Assembly: GCF_020012125.1 (NCBI RefSeq)
Contig: NZ_JAIFAG010000004.1
Span: 1 to 64,000 of the forward strand
Reading direction: 5' to 3'
Origin: Hymenobacter psoromatis
GTDB lineage: Bacteria > Bacteroidota > Bacteroidia > Cytophagales > Hymenobacteraceae
DNA length: 64,000 nucleotides
How positions within the stretch are numbered: position 1 is the first letter of the stretch; each line of letters begins with the position of its first letter. The notes beneath the pieces are model-generated. The model ran no database searches. It worked only from the letters and a program-made list of their open reading frames with translations, and was not told the origin of the DNA. Below are positions 41,993-50,880 of this stretch, one piece after another. Made by a program: the position numbers and the translations under genes.

Positions 41993-42297
41993 TGGTCCGG
42001 TGTCTGTGAGAAGATGGCAATGGCTTTTTTTAAAATATCTAGCTCCTGGGCCTGCCGCCGATTAGCCGCGCGTAGTTGGCGCAACTCGGCGGCCGTGGCG
42101 GGGTCAAGTTCTGCGCCTCGGGCGGCCGCCACGGGGGTAAGCGCTTCTTTCTGCCACTTATAAATTCGTTTGGGGTCGATGTTGAGGGCGCGCGCCGCGG
42201 CCTGGGTCGAGCGGCTTTCACTAGCCAGGCGTAATGCTTCGGCCCGGAAGGCGGCATCATAGCGCCGGCGTTTGGCAGGTGGAGGGCTGTCTTTCAT
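41989..42297 (-). CDS. IS3-family OrfA (copy 2)
   Basis: Translation identical to OrfA of copy 1, with the same A7 slippery run and the same 4-bp overlap with OrfB. Confidence 0.95.
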   Translation of the reverse strand: MKDSPPPAKRRRYDAAFRAEALRLASESRSTQAAARALNIDPKRIYKWQKEALTPVAAARGAELDPATAAELRQLRAANRRQAQELDILKKAIAIFSQTPDQ

Positions 42298-42349
42298 GAC
42301 ATTCGAAAGTTAAGACCCTATTCTGTCCAGATTTACCCGACCACCTCAC

Positions 42350-42769
42350 TTTTACCTAGACACCCTCGCGATTACCGCGCTACCGGCTCCTACCGTACGC
42401 ACGCAGTCGAACCGGCCCATTGCCGTGTTACTCAGTGGCATGACCGCTAGTTCGGGGGAGATTGTCGCGATTAGTCTCCAAGGCCGCCCAGCCACCCGCT
42501 TTTTCGGCGAGCCGACCTACGGCGCGACTACGGCCAACACCAGCTACCCCATCCAGGGGAAATCGTACCTGACCCTAGCGGGTTCGGTCGATGCGGACCG
42601 AACCGGCCGCGTTTACCCGCTCCGCCTCCTACCGGATAATTTAATTACAGAAGGCGATAATTTTGCTGATTTACAGCAGGATGCCAAGGTATTGGCCGCA
42701 CTGAACTGGCTGAAAACGGCCAAACCTAGTCGCAACAAAGACGCTGGCACAGCCAAGAAGAGCCACTAA
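42350..42769 (+). pseudogene. C-terminal fragment of an S41-family peptidase
   Basis: About 140 codons in one frame beginning at the IS3 edge (FYLDTLAITALPAPT, RPIAVLLSGMTASSGEIVAI, then RFFGEPTYGATTANTSYPI, DRTGRVYPLRLLPDN). SGMTASSGE is the S41 catalytic Ser region and FFGEPTYG the following loop, so this is the end of a C-terminal-processing-type protease. The N-terminal part is missing on the other side of the IS. Because the IS3 is flanked by an intact 3-bp duplication, the gene must have been truncated before the IS landed. Confidence 0.8.
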
Positions 42770-42795
42770 CCAGCTTTTACACGCTGCAAACGGTG

Positions 42796-42944
42796 GTGGC
42801 TGTTGCAGAACCCAGTCAAATACATCGCCTACTGCCACCATCAGCCGAATCAGCCCTAAAAACGAGCTTAGAAGCGGTTTTCTCACGCTTCTAAGCTAAC
42901 CGAACCCTGGTCTATAGGGAGCCGGCAAGTTCTGCAACAGCCAC
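42796..42944. mobile_element. 149-bp MITE sharing ends with the IS1182-like remnant
   Basis: GTGGCTGTTGCAGAAC (42796-42811) is repeated inverted exactly at 42929-42944. The first 15 bases equal the terminal repeat at 11978-11992 of the IS1182-like remnant, so this is probably a deletion derivative of that family. Inside is an 11-bp hairpin (GCTTAGAAGCG, 42866-42876 with 42886-42896). The remaining bases to 43081 hold no gene. Confidence 0.72.
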
Positions 42945-43081
42945 GGTGAGTCACAACACGTAAAGCCATTGCTACGAAGAATACTCCCGAACCTTAACGT
43001 GCAATATTTTCCGTTTTCTGAGACGGACCTAACTAAACGTGAGTGAGTAAAAGGGCTGGTGAGGTTATAACCTGCGGACGG

Positions 43082-44482
43082 CTATAAACGAGGTCCCCGA
43101 CGCGGGCGCGGCTCCTGTTCCGGCTCTTTGCCAGGCTCCTGCCCTATCGTCTGGGCCTTTTCCTTGAGCTGCTCCTTCAGTTGGTCGTTCCAATCGTTGG
43201 CCTTCGACTTCTCCAACTCGACCTTGGCCACCATAGGAAAAGCGTTGATAAGTGCCTGGTTGAAAGCAGACAGAGTTTCGAGGCGCTTGGGCACGTGGAA
43301 TTGATAGCTGTGGTCACCCACCTTCGAGGCCTTAATCAGTTCAATATCAAGTGTGGGTCCAGAAGCAGCCTCCGGCCCCGCCACCTTGCGATAATTCTCC
43401 AGCACCTGCTGATTGTAGGCCTTAGCCTCGCGGTGCAGCCGGCTTACCGGCTCGTCCTGCACCGAGTGGATGGCCACGGTTATCAGGCCGGGCAAGGTGC
43501 GGACAATACCCATTGGGGTAGCTGGGCGCGCCAGGCCCACAATCATCCGGGTATCAAATAGATGCCCTTCCAAGTTGTTATCGAGCGCCAGCTTCACCGT
43601 TTTGAGGTTGTTATTCTCGACCAGGTGCTTTAGCTCCGTTACTTTATTATCGGTCAGCTGACCCGACGTGGAGGCGTAGAGCGCGTTGGTGGGCTGCTTC
43701 AGCTGGTAGTGCGAAAGCGCATCGATGGCACTTTCCGCTACCACGAGCGTCGTGGTTTTGCTGTTGGTGTTCGAGAGCCACAAGGCCGCCGAGTTGAGTG
43801 AGTCGGCGGCCTGGCCCTTGAACCCGTTGGCCTTGATTTCCAGCCCAACGATGCTATCCTGATAGAGCTGTGGGAACGCCGTATTGACAAACTTATACGG
43901 GCGACCGTCCTTGGTTTCGCCGGTGTGCACGTGGTTCAAGATACGGCCGGCAAACAGAGGGCTAGCCAGCGTCTCGGGACTCAGGCCCCGGTGCATGAGA
44001 TAGGCTGTATCCGTGAGCGGGGTGGTCTTACGCAGGAAGTCCGGCACGTAGGCGTCGCCGCGCTGCACGGGTTCAATGCGCTGCTGCAACTGGTGGCTGG
44101 TACTGCGCTCCGCTGCCGGCAGATTCAGAAAGCGTTTAGCGTTTTCAATAACGCTGGCCCAGATATTCTTGCCTGGGGTGGCCATTACCCCGTCGATACG
44201 CGGGTTCTCGATGCGGTGCTTCAGAAAGTCGATGACACTGCCCTTGTCGCGGTCGTCGGCCCGGTTGAAATAGAGGTAGTCGCCAGCCGGATTCTTATAA
44301 ATGATAACCTGGTCAAGACCGGGCTTGCCCTTGTAGTCGAACGTGTGAAACTTACCTTTTTCTATGTCCGAGCCACTTTTGGCGCGGTTGTGTTGGTAGC
44401 CAAGGGTAAGCACCAAATCAACCAGGTTGATATCCTTCTTTACCTGGTTGAAGTTGAGTTCTGGTTCGCGGGGCTGTTGCAT
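43082..44482 (-). CDS. Toprim-domain protein (plasmid primase-like)
   Basis: 466 residues. An N-terminal region (INLVDLVLTLGYQHN, YKNPAGDYLYFNRADDRDKG, SVIDFLKHR) resembles the DNA-binding part of plasmid toprim/DUF3991 proteins. A toprim core follows: TLVVAESAIDALSHY (catalytic Glu) and VKLALDNNLEG (usual DxD reads DNN, so catalysis may be weakened). CTnDOT-type elements encode a primase-like TraP, and such proteins help make the complementary strand in the recipient. A Pro/Glu/Arg-rich basic tail closes the protein. It is downstream of a strong terminator at 44502-44539. Confidence 0.75.
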   Translation of the reverse strand: MQQPREPELNFNQVKKDINLVDLVLTLGYQHNRAKSGSDIEKGKFHTFDYKGKPGLDQVIIYKNPAGDYLYFNRADDRDKGSVIDFLKHRIENPRIDGVMATPGKNIWASVIENAKRFLNLPAAERSTSHQLQQRIEPVQRGDAYVPDFLRKTTPLTDTAYLMHRGLSPETLASPLFAGRILNHVHTGETKDGRPYKFVNTAFPQLYQDSIVGLEIKANGFKGQAADSLNSAALWLSNTNSKTTTLVVAESAIDALSHYQLKQPTNALYASTSGQLTDNKVTELKHLVENNNLKTVKLALDNNLEGHLFDTRMIVGLARPATPMGIVRTLPGLITVAIHSVQDEPVSRLHREAKAYNQQVLENYRKVAGPEAASGPTLDIELIKASKVGDHSYQFHVPKRLETLSAFNQALINAFPMVAKVELEKSKANDWNDQLKEQLKEKAQTIGQEPGKEPEQEPRPRRGPRL

Positions 44483-44501
44483 GTGAAAGAGAGTTTATAA
44501 A

Positions 44502-44539
44502 AGAAAATCAGCCCCTGAAGTATCAGAGGCTGATTTTCT
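44502..44539 (-). terminator. Rho-independent terminator between the DUF3945 and toprim genes
   Basis: AGAAAATCAGCC (44502-44513) and its exact complement (44528-44539) form a 12-bp stem, extended by a few more pairs in the loop. On the minus strand it is followed by TTTTATAAA. It should end transcription of the DUF3945 gene and reduce read-through into the toprim gene. Confidence 0.75.
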
Positions 44540-44555
44540 GGGCTATCCAGGCCGG

Positions 44556-46805
44556 TTACACGCCCACGCCACGCCGGCGTGCTGGCTGCTGTACCTGGGA
44601 TTGGGTTTGCTCCTGCGCAACACGGGGCTGCGAGTCGCGGAACGTGAGTTTGCGGGCTAGTGGGTCCAGCTGCACCGTGGCATCGACCAGTTGCTGCTTG
44701 CTGTTGGTCATCCCCTGAATGCGGGTTGGGCGGCCTTCGAGCAGCTGCTTGCTCTGCTCGGCACTTAGCTTCACGCCGTGTACCTCGCGGGGTACGCTGA
44801 TGCCTTCGCGGGGCACAGCCACCACGCGCTTCATTTCCTTATCAACCGCCAAGTAAGCGGCAAACGGCTGGCCCTGGCCATCTTTAAAGCCTTCGGACAG
44901 CGGCACGACGCCGTTGGCCTGCAACTGCACCTGCATGGCCGGCGTGATATCCTTACCCATTATCTGTTTGGGAATCTCCAGTTCGTATTTGGGCAAATCG
45001 ACACGCAGACTAGCAACGCCCTGGGCATCGCGTTGCAGCACAAGTTTAGCTTCGAACGGAATGGCCACCCCGTCTGAGGTAGGGAGTACGAAAGGAATGA
45101 GGTCGGTCTTTTTTCCCTCTAGTAATCTTTGAAGCTGCCCCGACTTCTCCAAGTCTGCTACCTGTACTCCTACCCTAGCCAGTTCTTCAGCCGATACATC
45201 GGCCCGCTTGAACTGAGTTGTCGGCGCAACCTCCTGGGCGGCCTGCTGCACGGCAATCGGCTGCTGCGTTTGATACACTGTTTCAGCTGCGCTGAATCCT
45301 ACGAGGCCCTTTTCCGTCACGCGCCAGCCGTCGGCCGTGCGCGCTAGCTGAGTCGGCGTCTCAACCGCTAGGAATGCCTTGCCTTGCTCCGGACGGCCGT
45401 TCAGGTGGTAGGCATTGTCCATGATATCCCGAAGCGAGTTGACTAGGCGCCCATCAGCCCCGGGGGCCGGCAACAGAATGGCGCGGTTGCTGTCTTGAGG
45501 GTCTACCCGAATTTGAAACATCGAGTAGTGCGCGGCTTGGGCCTGGAGCACCTGCTTGTTGAGATTACCGCTCGAATCGGGCGGGGCGGCTGCGTAGATA
45601 ATTTCGGCTCGGCTCTGAGCCGGGGCGGGCGTCGGTACAGCCTGGCCAGTGGCCGGGGCCTGCTGCGCTACCTGAGCGGGAGCCGTAGGCGCTATCTGCT
45701 GCGCGGCACCCATCAAGGGCTTAAACACGTTGCCAGCGGTATCGGTCAGGGCCAACCTGCCTTTGGTAACCACTTCCCAGCCTTTCTCCGTCTGCTTCAT
45801 CTGACCAGGCTCAGCTAGCCCGACATGGGCAATCTTGAGGCCCGATGTGGGCAACTGATAGTCAAAGAACTTACTCAGGCTGGAAATACCGTCGCCAATC
45901 AGCCGCTGCTGGTTTACCTGAGGATTGATGCCAAACTCCCCTTTGTCGCTCATGGCCACATTGAGCTGCGGGCTAGCGTCGTTCGACAACTTACGAGGCT
46001 CTAAAACGCCGGTTTCGGTCGAGGGTGCAAAGCTGGTGTAAGCCGGGTAAGCCTGGAATTTGGGAGCGGCCTCCTGCACAGATGCGACCGGTGTGGCCAC
46101 TACTTGAGCGGCAGGCATGGGTGTGGGTATTGCTTGAGCAGTCGGCGCGGGCATGGCCATTGGCTGGGTGGCCGGGACTTCGACAAACTGAGCACCTGCC
46201 CCAACTGCGGGCGTGGCCTGGGCTACAGATGGCTTTGGCCCTACCGCGCTTACCTGCTGGGTGCGGCTGAAGTTGTCGGTAAAGTTGCTGACAAAGCTCA
46301 CTACCACGCCATTGCGCACGGTGATGTTAAGCATGCCATCCTTATCTAGTTTGTTGCCTGCCCGGCGCATGTCTTTGGCCTCCGGCATGTTTTTCAATGC
46401 CGGATTTTGGTCGATGGTTTTGTACACGCTGGCCAGCAAGTCTTTTATCGACTCCTCTTTGGCGGGGGCCTGAATCTGCTCAGGGGCCGGCGCACGCTCC
46501 ATCGACTTCGTTTGCAGGATGGCGTTGGCCACCAGTTCCAGCTTCTTAGCCTCCTCGGGGTTACCGGCCTTGCGCAGGGCCGCCGCTACCGGGAGCGCAT
46601 TTCGGATGAATTCGTCGCGCTCATCGACTGCGATTTTGGCCTTAGCGGCCGGCCGGGTGGCGGGCTTCATCTGAGCGGGAGCCTGGGTGGCCTTAGCTGA
46701 TTCCTGAACTAGCTCAGTATCAGTACGGGCCTTCTGGCTAGTGCGTGCAACCGGGAGTGGCGTTTCCTGCTCACTCCCGGTTTTTGGTTCGATATTTTCA
46801 GCCAT
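44556..46805 (-). CDS. DUF3945-type conjugation-associated protein
   Basis: 749 residues. The C-terminal third shows DUF3945-like units (LDLPKYELEIPKQIMGKDIT-like, FKDGQGQPFAAYLAVDKEMK, VHGVKLSAEQSKQLLEGRPT). The rest is low-complexity Gln/Ala/Pro-rich with three loosely repeated blocks (around DGISSLSKFF, DIMDNAYHLNGRPEQGKAF and similar). Proteins of this kind accompany toprim and Mob genes on Bacteroidetes plasmids; their role is unknown. A TATATTTG box (exact TAnnTTTG, plus-strand 46863-46870) lies 58 bp upstream of its start. Confidence 0.75.
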   Translation of the reverse strand: MAENIEPKTGSEQETPLPVARTSQKARTDTELVQESAKATQAPAQMKPATRPAAKAKIAVDERDEFIRNALPVAAALRKAGNPEEAKKLELVANAILQTKSMERAPAPEQIQAPAKEESIKDLLASVYKTIDQNPALKNMPEAKDMRRAGNKLDKDGMLNITVRNGVVVSFVSNFTDNFSRTQQVSAVGPKPSVAQATPAVGAGAQFVEVPATQPMAMPAPTAQAIPTPMPAAQVVATPVASVQEAAPKFQAYPAYTSFAPSTETGVLEPRKLSNDASPQLNVAMSDKGEFGINPQVNQQRLIGDGISSLSKFFDYQLPTSGLKIAHVGLAEPGQMKQTEKGWEVVTKGRLALTDTAGNVFKPLMGAAQQIAPTAPAQVAQQAPATGQAVPTPAPAQSRAEIIYAAAPPDSSGNLNKQVLQAQAAHYSMFQIRVDPQDSNRAILLPAPGADGRLVNSLRDIMDNAYHLNGRPEQGKAFLAVETPTQLARTADGWRVTEKGLVGFSAAETVYQTQQPIAVQQAAQEVAPTTQFKRADVSAEELARVGVQVADLEKSGQLQRLLEGKKTDLIPFVLPTSDGVAIPFEAKLVLQRDAQGVASLRVDLPKYELEIPKQIMGKDITPAMQVQLQANGVVPLSEGFKDGQGQPFAAYLAVDKEMKRVVAVPREGISVPREVHGVKLSAEQSKQLLEGRPTRIQGMTNSKQQLVDATVQLDPLARKLTFRDSQPRVAQEQTQSQVQQPARRRGVGV

Positions 46806-46862
46806 AGTGCTATCAGTAAGTTGGTTGCGTTCTCACCCCAGATTTCCAGGGGCTACCAGAAA

Positions 46863-46870
46863 CAAATATA
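46863..46870 (-). promoter_or_regulatory. -7 promoter box of the DUF3945 gene
   Basis: On the minus strand the bases read TATATTTG, an exact match to TAnnTTTG, 58 bp before the start at 46805. No clear -33 TTG at the usual distance. Confidence 0.45.
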
Positions 46871-46943
46871 CCAAGCTCAAGCCTGAATTATCATTTTTCA
46901 ATAATTAAACCTCTCGTTTCTCATTAGAGAATCATTGTGCAGA

Positions 46944-47312
46944 CTACACGGTCAAACGCGATAATAGTTTATCAGTCTCAATGCCAAGCATTTGCTTGAA
47001 TTCTTCAAGCTCAGACTCTACCAAATGCGCATCAATAGCTCTTGTGGTATCGCTTAGTGCCATCTTTGAAACCGTCGTGTTATCAGGCAGTATAATCCAA
47101 CTGATATTGTAGCCGCGGTGGTGATAAAAATGGAGAATGGTTAGGCAGACTTCAATGCTACCCGAGAAGGTTTGCTCCAGACGGGCCACCACGTTGCGCG
47201 TGAGGCCGGTTTCCTCAGCCAAGCGCACTTGTGACCAAGCATCTTCCCCAGGGCAAGCCAGCTCGTCACGTAGCTGAGCGAGTCTCTTACCTATCTTTTC
47301 TCTGTTTATCAT
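46944..47312 (-). CDS. XRE-family helix-turn-helix regulator
   Basis: 122 residues. The N-terminal 60 residues form an XRE-type helix-turn-helix (IGKRLAQLRDE, WSQVRLAEETGLTRNVVARL). The C-terminal part is helical and of unknown role. It overlaps the end of the coupling-protein gene by 4 bp, so it is the last gene of the mobC transcript and may feed back on transfer-gene expression. Confidence 0.82.
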   Translation of the reverse strand: MINREKIGKRLAQLRDELACPGEDAWSQVRLAEETGLTRNVVARLEQTFSGSIEVCLTILHFYHHRGYNISWIILPDNTTVSKMALSDTTRAIDAHLVESELEEFKQMLGIETDKLLSRLTV

Positions 47313-49324
47313 GCCTTCTTGGCTGGTTTACTTTTTACTAGATGCGTCAGCAGAGGGTCACGTTTAATCCGGTTCAATTCACTCACAACCATAGTGGCAA
47401 TATCGGCCTTGATAGCGTTGTAGTTAGCGCGGATTATCTGTTCAGTTTCGTCCTCTTCTGTCGTCGAATTCGCAAAACTAGTTATGTCGGGGATAGGTTG
47501 GTAAGCCTCCTCTTCACGTTTTACTTTGGCTACGTCCACTAAAATCTTAGCGTGAAATACTTTCTGGTCTATTTCCTCCCCGAAATTATCCGCTACTGCC
47601 CCCACGAAAGTGCCCTGCGTGAGGCCCGAAATCTTACTGGCCGGAATCATGCTATCGAGCTGCGTCGAGATGCTGCTGCTCGTATCCTTGCTATTGATAC
47701 TCAGTGACTGGCGTTTTTGCAAGATACGTCCAAACCGTTTGGATAGCGCCTCGGCACTCTCGCCAGTTACCTGGCCGGAAACTACGTTACCGAGCGTGTT
47801 TTGGATTACCGTCGATTCGGCTTTTCCATAGTCACGGTCAAGCTGCGATTTATCCTGAATTCCCAGGCACGTGCTCACCTTATTACTGCGGGCTGTGGCA
47901 ATGAGCTTATCCAGCCCCTTGAAATAGATGGTGGGCAACTCGTCGATGATGATAGACGACTTGAGCTTATGCTTCTTATTGACCAGCTTCACGAGACGGG
48001 CATTGTATAGCCCTAGGGCAGCGCCGTAAATTACTTCCCGGTCGGGGTTGTTGCCTACGCACAGGACCTTCGGCTCGTCAGGATTGTTGATATCAAGCGT
48101 GAAGTCGTTACCCGACATCACCCAATAGAGCTGCGGGCTAGCCATGCGGCTAAGCGGAATACGGGCCGAGGCAATCTGGCCCTCTAGTTGCTCGCGGGCA
48201 TCGCCGTCGAAGGCGTCAATGAAGGGCCGCACGTAGTTTTCAATTTCAGAGTAAGAGCCCAGAATAGGGAACATCTCCTCGTACTTGCGGCCCAGGAACT
48301 CAATCATATGCGGGAAGGTGCAGAACTTACCCCCCTCGTATATTTTCAGAAACCAGATGATGGCAGCCACAAAGTTGATGGGCGACTCGACGAAGAAATC
48401 GCCTTGCTTCTGAATCCACGTCTTGTTGAGGTTCAGCATGATGGTGGCGGCCGATTCGTAGGCATCGACAATATCCGTCATCATGGAGGGCAGCAGCGGG
48501 TTGCACCGGTGGCTCTTGGTCGGGTTGTCGAAATTGATGACGTAGAACTGCACCGGGGCGGCATACTTGTCCTCGTTCTTCAGCAGTTCGTTGTACACGA
48601 TGGTGCTGAGGTCGGGAAACTTGAAGTCATACACGTACATCGAAAAGCCCTTATTGAGGTGCTGCTTGATGAATTGGTTGATGACCGCGAACGTCTTGCC
48701 TGAGCCAGGTGTACCGTAGACCACGGTGCCCCGAAATGGGTTGACTATGTTCACCCAACCCTTGCGTTGCTTCTTTTGGAGTTGGTAGCTGGTGGGTAGG
48801 TTCACCGAGTACTCGTTCTCCATCTTGCGCTCTTCCTGCGGGAACGTCTCATTTTCCAGGTTGAAAATGTCGCCCATCAGGTTCACTTTCAGCATTCGAC
48901 TTAGTAAGTTGCCGGCGCGCAGTAGCAGCAGAAACCCAAGGGCCGTAGTGCCAGCATACAGCGCCGCCACCACTACTGGTGCATAAGAAAGCGTGAGTAG
49001 GAACCCATTGCCGAAAAACACGCCGGCACCAAGCACGAGGTACGCTAGGATGGGCGGCCACGTCTGCGACTCGCTGAGCTTGCCCCGCGTGCCGAAGCAG
49101 GACAGGGCCAGAAAGGTTGCCGCCGCTCCCTTGGTTATGTAAGGAGCATAGAACAGGGCCGTTTTCGTACTGAACCGGGTTAGGATACTACTTAGCCAAG
49201 CAGTTGTAAGGTGCTGCTGGGCGAAATACCCATAGCAGTAGTAGTAAAGGTGCAGCAGCACCAGAACGACGCTAATCAGGCGCATAAAGTCCATGATTTT
49301 GCGCATTGCGCGTTCATCTTCCAT
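47309..49324 (-). CDS. mobC: MobC-type type IV coupling protein (VirD4/TraG-like)
   Basis: 671 residues. N-terminal membrane helices (about 10-30, 55-75, 85-105, 112-138) include a YYYCYGYF stretch like the YWFCY motif of Bacteroidetes coupling proteins. Walker A is YGTPGSGKTFAV, Walker B-like SSIIIDELPTIYF, followed by an arginine-containing TARSNKVSTCLGIQD region. It docks the relaxase-DNA complex to the mating-pair channel encoded at 51-62 kb. The gene lies 97 bp downstream of the relaxase gene and is followed without gap by the XRE gene. Confidence 0.92.
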   Translation of the reverse strand: MEDERAMRKIMDFMRLISVVLVLLHLYYYCYGYFAQQHLTTAWLSSILTRFSTKTALFYAPYITKGAAATFLALSCFGTRGKLSESQTWPPILAYLVLGAGVFFGNGFLLTLSYAPVVVAALYAGTTALGFLLLLRAGNLLSRMLKVNLMGDIFNLENETFPQEERKMENEYSVNLPTSYQLQKKQRKGWVNIVNPFRGTVVYGTPGSGKTFAVINQFIKQHLNKGFSMYVYDFKFPDLSTIVYNELLKNEDKYAAPVQFYVINFDNPTKSHRCNPLLPSMMTDIVDAYESAATIMLNLNKTWIQKQGDFFVESPINFVAAIIWFLKIYEGGKFCTFPHMIEFLGRKYEEMFPILGSYSEIENYVRPFIDAFDGDAREQLEGQIASARIPLSRMASPQLYWVMSGNDFTLDINNPDEPKVLCVGNNPDREVIYGAALGLYNARLVKLVNKKHKLKSSIIIDELPTIYFKGLDKLIATARSNKVSTCLGIQDKSQLDRDYGKAESTVIQNTLGNVVSGQVTGESAEALSKRFGRILQKRQSLSINSKDTSSSISTQLDSMIPASKISGLTQGTFVGAVADNFGEEIDQKVFHAKILVDVAKVKREEEAYQPIPDITSFANSTTEEDETEQIIRANYNAIKADIATMVVSELNRIKRDPLLTHLVKSKPAKKA

Positions 49325-49420
49325 TAATGTTGGGCTGGGGATATGGTGGGAGTATGGTTGATTGCCTTCTAAACTGCCTTGTTGGCACTCTGAGGCCCGT
49401 TTTCCTTGGTGATTGGCGGC

Positions 49421-50362
49421 CTACACTCGGCGGCGGCGACGCTTCTTCGACGTGTTTTCGTTCTGCTCGGCATCATCAGTACCGCCGCCCTGGCCACCCT
49501 CCTCTTCAAAGCTGAGCAGCGGCCCGGCCTGACTAGCGCTTGGCGTCACTGCTGAAGCGTTGTGAGTGGGGCCAGTTGCACCGGACTGCACGTGGTCAGC
49601 CGTGCGCAGAGCCTCGCGGCCGAAAGGACTGAAATGGTCGCGCAGCTGCTTAGCCTTTATCCCGACTTCGGTTCCCTTCACGCTGACTTCCTGGTAGCGA
49701 AAGCTGCTACCCACCAGCACGCCCTTCGCATCGCGTTTCAACGTGGCCTCAATCTCCTTTTCCCTCAGGTGAGCTAGTAGCTTTTCGAGGGAGTTGATGC
49801 GCGGGTCGGCCAACGCGGCGGTGAGCACCTCACGCACGTAGCCGCGGGTCACCTGCTTGCTGGGGTCAAGGTCGTTTGTGGTGTGCCGGCGCTCGGGCAG
49901 TGGCTGCAACCCTAGCTGCTCCCGAATCTTCAGCGTGGCCTTCACATTACGGGCGTAGTTCTGGCTCGTGTCGAGCGCAGGTCCGCCGTCCATGGGCACG
50001 CGATTGATATAGATGTGCACATGGGGATGCTCCTTATCCTTATGCTCATAAACCGCTACTTGGTGTCGCTCTAGGCTCGCTCCCATCAGTTCGCAGTAGA
50101 GGGCTGCCGCCTTCAGCTTTTGCTCGCGGCTAACCTGCTCACCCGGGGCCCACGACAAAACCGTATGCCAAACCGGCTGCTGAATCCGGCTACTCATGCT
50201 GGCCACCGCTTGCATCTCGGCTGCAATTTGGTGCGCGTCTTGGCTACCAATATTAGCCACGCTCAGCAACTCTGATTGCTTGTTGGTACGGTCGGAACGC
50301 AGGCCTGCTCCGTACTCCAGGGCACCCGTAAAATCATTTCCGGTAACGGTCTTGGCTATCAT
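49421..50362 (-). CDS. mobB: MobB-type relaxase
   Basis: 313 residues of the MOBP-like relaxase family. The metal-binding histidine cluster is HKDKEHPHVHIYINRV (motif III), and a candidate nicking Tyr lies in ALEYGAGLR near the N-terminus. The C-terminal ~80 residues are charged and low-complexity, ending RRRRRV. It cuts oriT and pilots the strand. It overlaps the MobA-like gene by 4 bp. Confidence 0.92.
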   Translation of the reverse strand: MIAKTVTGNDFTGALEYGAGLRSDRTNKQSELLSVANIGSQDAHQIAAEMQAVASMSSRIQQPVWHTVLSWAPGEQVSREQKLKAAALYCELMGASLERHQVAVYEHKDKEHPHVHIYINRVPMDGGPALDTSQNYARNVKATLKIREQLGLQPLPERRHTTNDLDPSKQVTRGYVREVLTAALADPRINSLEKLLAHLREKEIEATLKRDAKGVLVGSSFRYQEVSVKGTEVGIKAKQLRDHFSPFGREALRTADHVQSGATGPTHNASAVTPSASQAGPLLSFEEEGGQGGGTDDAEQNENTSKKRRRRRV

Positions 50363-50679
50363 CGAAGGGTCTCTAGTAAGCGGTTCACTAATTCATTCAG
50401 CGCCTCAATGCCGACGCCAGGCAACTTGCCAGCGTTAGCCAGCTTCGTGAGTTGATTCAGGTTATTACCTGCCCCACCCAGCTGCCGGCGTAGCTCAATG
50501 GGCACCCGTTCCACTACCGGTTTATCGAGTACTGCCCGGCGACAGTACTCTGAGAAGTTGAGGCCTGCCTTCTCGGCTTTAGCCTCAATCTTGCTTACTT
50601 CATCGGGGGTAGCGCGGAAGCGTTTCACTACTTCCCTATTCACTTTCGCCGGCTGCGGCTGCGCTTCTTTCTCTTCCAT
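50359..50679 (-). CDS. mobA: MobA-like relaxosome accessory protein
   Basis: 106 residues from ATG 50679 (MEEKEAQPQPAK; an in-frame ATG at 50709 would add ten residues). The core VVKRFRATPDEVSKIEAKAE and KAGLNFSEYCRRAVL is a ribbon-helix-helix-type DNA-binding region, followed by RRQLGGAGNNLNQLTKLAN typical of mobilisation accessory proteins. It should bind oriT next to the relaxase. Confidence 0.88.
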   Translation of the reverse strand: MEEKEAQPQPAKVNREVVKRFRATPDEVSKIEAKAEKAGLNFSEYCRRAVLDKPVVERVPIELRRQLGGAGNNLNQLTKLANAGKLPGVGIEALNELVNRLLETLR

Positions 50680-50739
50680 AACGGGCGGGGTCTGGGGTTT
50701 CCCCAGCAAGACAAGGAGAAATAGCTTGCGTCAATTTCT

Positions 50740-50840
50740 CCGTTGACTTTGTGCGCGCAAACTGAAGGTTTGTGGCCACAAAGTCATGGCTTGCTGGATA
50801 CGTTAAGGGCATTTTGGCGAGCTGGTAAAGCACATTCCTC
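50740..50840. other. Candidate origin of transfer (oriT)
   Basis: Directly upstream of the mob operon GACTTTGTG (50745-50753) is repeated inverted at 50777-50785, with an inner CAAAC/GTTTG pair. Such a two-tier hairpin next to MobA/MobB genes is the usual place and look of an oriT. The nick site itself cannot be named by eye. Confidence 0.45.
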
Positions 50841-50880
50841 TACACTGGAATCGGCCCTACAAAACGACTCCACAAGCGAG

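Larger units (their letters stand above)
41080..42348 (-). mobile_element. IS3-family insertion sequence, copy 2 (1269 bp, intact)
   Basis: Same length and, as far as can be compared by eye, same sequence as the element at 20252-21520. Ends TGAGGTGGTC/GACCACCTCA; 3-bp duplication CTT at 41077-41079 and 42349-42351. It lies between the patatin gene and a truncated S41 peptidase gene, in the same orientation as copy 1. Confidence 0.95.

Noticed and set aside
20252..42348. IS3-bounded composite transposon that arrived as a unit
   Set aside because: The outer flanking triplets differ (GTT and CTT) and each IS3 has its own duplication, so the copies inserted independently.
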